A DNA stretch of 55,614 bases, from positions 1 to 55,614 of the forward strand of contig JANYGX010000021.1 of the NCBI GenBank assembly GCA_025362295.1, given 5' to 3'. Source of the stretch: Sphingomonadales bacterium. Its GTDB lineage: Bacteria > Pseudomonadota > Alphaproteobacteria > Sphingomonadales > Sphingomonadaceae. This document shows, in pieces, positions 53,608 to 55,614 of this stretch; the stretch's first letter is position 1, and each line of letters opens with the position of its first letter. The notes beneath the pieces are model-generated. The model saw only the letters and a program-made list of their open reading frames with translations, had not been told where the DNA came from and did no database searches. A program made the position numbers and the translations under genes.

Positions 53608-55416
53608 ATGACAACAGATATATCAAAAATACGCAATTTCTCCATTATTGCCCATATTGATCACGGCAAGTCTACCCTTGCTGACCGGCTGATCCAGGCC
53701 ACTGGCGGCCTGCAACAGCGCGAGATGGTCGAGCAGGTGCTGGATAATATGGATATCGAGCGCGAGCGCGGCATCACCATCAAGGCGCAAACCGTACGGC
53801 TGGATTACAAGGCTAAAGATGGTCAAACCTATGTGTTGAACCTGATGGACACGCCGGGCCATGTCGACTTTGCCTATGAGGTATCGCGGTCGCTGTCGGC
53901 GTGCGAAGGTTCCATTCTGGTGGTTGATGCAAGCCAGGGGGTCGAGGCACAAACGCTTGCCAATGTCTATCAGGCGATCGAGCACGATCACGAAATCGTG
54001 CCGGTGATCAACAAGATCGACCTGCCGTCGGCTGACCCGGACAAGGTGAAGTTGCAAATTGAGGATGTGATTGGCATTTCGACGGAACACGCCGTACTGG
54101 CCTCGGCCAAGTCCGGCCTTGGCATCGAGGATGTGCTGGAGGCGATTGTGCGCTTCATTCCGCCGCCAAAGGGCGACCCGAGCGCGCCGCTCAAGGTCAT
54201 GCTGGTCGATAGCTGGTACGATCAATATCTCGGCGTGGTTATTTTGGTGCGGGTGATTGAGGGCACATTGCGCAAGGGCCAAATGATCAAAATGATGGCG
54301 GCAGGCACTGAGCATCTTGTGGACCGCGTTGGTGTGTTCCGTCCCAAGATTGAAACTGTTGATGATCTTGGCCCAGGGGAAGTCGGTTTCATCACTGCGC
54401 AAATGAAAGAGGTGGCGCAGACGCGCGTTGGCGATACGCTGACAGAAATCAAGCGGCCGTGTGCTGAACCCCTGCCCGGCTTTGCACCGGTACAATCCGT
54501 GGTGTTCTGCGGCCTGTTTCCGGTTGATGCCAGTGACTTCGAAAAATTGCGCGACTCCTTAAGCAAGCTACGACTCAACGATGCCAGCTTTACCTTTGAA
54601 ATGGAAACTTCAGCCGCGCTTGGTTTTGGATTTCGCTGCGGCTTTCTGGGTCTGCTGCATCTGGAAATCATTCAGGAGCGGCTGACCCGCGAGTATGATC
54701 TCAACCTGATCACCACAGCCCCATCAGTGATCTATAAAATCCAGATGAATGACGGCACCAATCTGGAATTGCACAACCCAGCGGATATGCCAGACACCGT
54801 GCGCATTGCGCACATCGAAGAGCCGTGGATTGAGGCAACGATTTTTGTGCCGGATGATTATCTTGGTGGCATTTTGAAGCTCTGTCAGGATCGGCGCGGT
54901 ATCCAGAAAAACCTCACCTATGCGGGTACCCGTGCCATGGTGGTGTATGAACTGCCGCTCAACGAAGTGGTGTTTGATTTTTATGACCGGCTGAAAAGTA
55001 TTTCGCGCGGCTATGCCAGTTTCGATTATCATCAGATCGGCCACCGTGAAGGCGACCTCGTTAAAATGTCGTTACTGGTCAACGAAGAACCGGTGGATGC
55101 CCTGTCGATGATTGTTCACCGCTCGACAGCTGAAGCACGCGGTCGCCACATGTGCGAGCGGATGAAAGACCTCATTCCCCGCCACCTTTTCAAAATTCCG
55201 ATTCAGGCGGCGATTGGCGGCAAGGTGATTGCCCGCGAGACTATTTCAGCCATGCGCAAGGACGTGACCGCCAAATGTTATGGCGGCGATATCAGTCGCA
55301 AAAAGAAGCTGTTGGAAAAGCAGAAAGAGGGCAAAAAACGCATGCGCACCTTTGGCCGCGTCGATATCCCGCAAGAGGCGTTCATTGCTGCGCTGCGCAT
55401 GGGCGATGAGGGGTAG
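53608..55416 (+). CDS. lepA: elongation factor 4 (LepA)
   Basis: The 602-residue GTPase has G1 AHIDHGKST at about residue 15, [14 protein letters not shown] (G2), DTPGHVDF (G3), NKIDLPSAD (G4), the beta-barrel, domain III and V, and the LepA-specific C-terminal domain ([50 protein letters not shown]). It back-translocates or helps ribosomes under stress. It stands alone. Strong call. Confidence 0.97.
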   Translation: MTTDISKIRNFSIIAHIDHGKSTLADRLIQATGGLQQREMVEQVLDNMDIERERGITIKAQTVRLDYKAKDGQTYVLNLMDTPGHVDFAYEVSRSLSACEGSILVVDASQGVEAQTLANVYQAIEHDHEIVPVINKIDLPSADPDKVKLQIEDVIGISTEHAVLASAKSGLGIEDVLEAIVRFIPPPKGDPSAPLKVMLVDSWYDQYLGVVILVRVIEGTLRKGQMIKMMAAGTEHLVDRVGVFRPKIETVDDLGPGEVGFITAQMKEVAQTRVGDTLTEIKRPCAEPLPGFAPVQSVVFCGLFPVDASDFEKLRDSLSKLRLNDASFTFEMETSAALGFGFRCGFLGLLHLEIIQERLTREYDLNLITTAPSVIYKIQMNDGTNLELHNPADMPDTVRIAHIEEPWIEATIFVPDDYLGGILKLCQDRRGIQKNLTYAGTRAMVVYELPLNEVVFDFYDRLKSISRGYASFDYHQIGHREGDLVKMSLLVNEEPVDALSMIVHRSTAEARGRHMCERMKDLIPRHLFKIPIQAAIGGKVIARETISAMRKDVTAKCYGGDISRKKKLLEKQKEGKKRMRTFGRVDIPQEAFIAALRMGDEG

Positions 55417-55527
55417 CAAACAGGTCGCGTCACGCCAGCTTGCGTTGCTATGACCAATATAAATGGTGTGTATGCACTGCCTTTCCGCGCCATATACGAT
55501 CTTTTCCTACAAAGTAACGTACCGCCC

Positions 55528-55556
55528 TTGACAATGTATAGGCTTTACCCTATATC
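55528..55556 (+). promoter_or_regulatory. promoter for a gene beyond the window, with an inverted repeat in the spacer
   Basis: TTGACA at 55528-55533, 17 bp spacer, TATATC at 55551-55556. TATAGG at the start of the spacer side and CCTATA over the -10 form a 6 bp inverted repeat with a 6 bp centre, so a repressor could block this promoter. Seen in sequence; function is inferred. Confidence 0.55.
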
Positions 55557-55614
55557 ACCTCTTGTTCATGGCATCCGCTGTGAACACACGATCCAACCAG
55601 TGTTCGGTGGCTTT

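Overview
The window reads as a chromosome segment of an alphaproteobacterium. The supports are a GcrA-type cell-cycle regulator, a CarD regulator, the tig-clpP-clpX-lon-hup block, ffh-rpsP-rimM, recF-gyrB, a FdxA-type ferredoxin and an extracytoplasmic Sco1 protein. I cannot place it to order. Most of the window is core genome of moderate G+C. The first 5 kb and a few later spots are accessory or scarred.

Region 1 (1-5.2 kb) is a patchwork of mobile DNA. It holds a VirD4/TraG coupling-protein fragment joined to an internally deleted IS5-family transposase. Next is an intact three-gene operon: a YheO/DauR-type regulator, a PLP aminotransferase and an ornithine cyclodeaminase-family enzyme. The 3' end of that operon runs into an IS630 transposase fragment, which also cuts a small secreted protein. 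A 530 bp degenerate IS5-like element with recognisable ends follows. Region 2 (5.2-9.2 kb) is a large DUF3857/transglutaminase/TPR exported protein plus an acyltransferase-3 remnant.

Region 3 (9.2-13.7 kb) is a copper resistance locus: copC-copD divergent from a small membrane protein, copA (Tat multicopper oxidase) and copB. Region 4 (13.9-23.6 kb) carries a methyltransferase, a PilZ protein, five housekeeping genes for proteolysis, folding and nucleoid structure (hup, lon, clpX, clpP, tig), four tRNA genes (Ser, Val, Leu, His), a truncated gene fused to the tRNA-Ser 3' end, and an unlisted 58-residue lipoprotein. A secreted sedolisin follows at 24-25.5 kb.

Region 5 (25.7-34.5 kb) is the most interesting part. 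A LuxR-type regulator, an unknown 178-residue helical protein and a TolC/MFP/RND tripartite exporter lie in one tight minus-strand run. They are divergent from a 553-residue Ser/Thr/Asn-rich protein whose C-terminal part resembles EspA-like secreted filament proteins. The shared promoter region has two palindromes. I suggest this may be a regulated secretion or surface system; that is inference.

Region 6 (34.5-55.6 kb) is mostly core: guaA, a PEP mutase/isocitrate lyase-family enzyme, a nickel/cobalt exporter, Smr, MltA, a YgjP-type peptidase, a YcgN-type protein, Sco1, an exported ankyrin protein, rimM-rpsP-ffh, tRNA-Gln, fdxA, carD, recF, gyrB, two exported or redox proteins, a PaiB-like protein, gcrA, an ABC-2 permease without a nearby ATPase, and lepA. 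The right end carries a promoter-like sequence for a gene outside the window.
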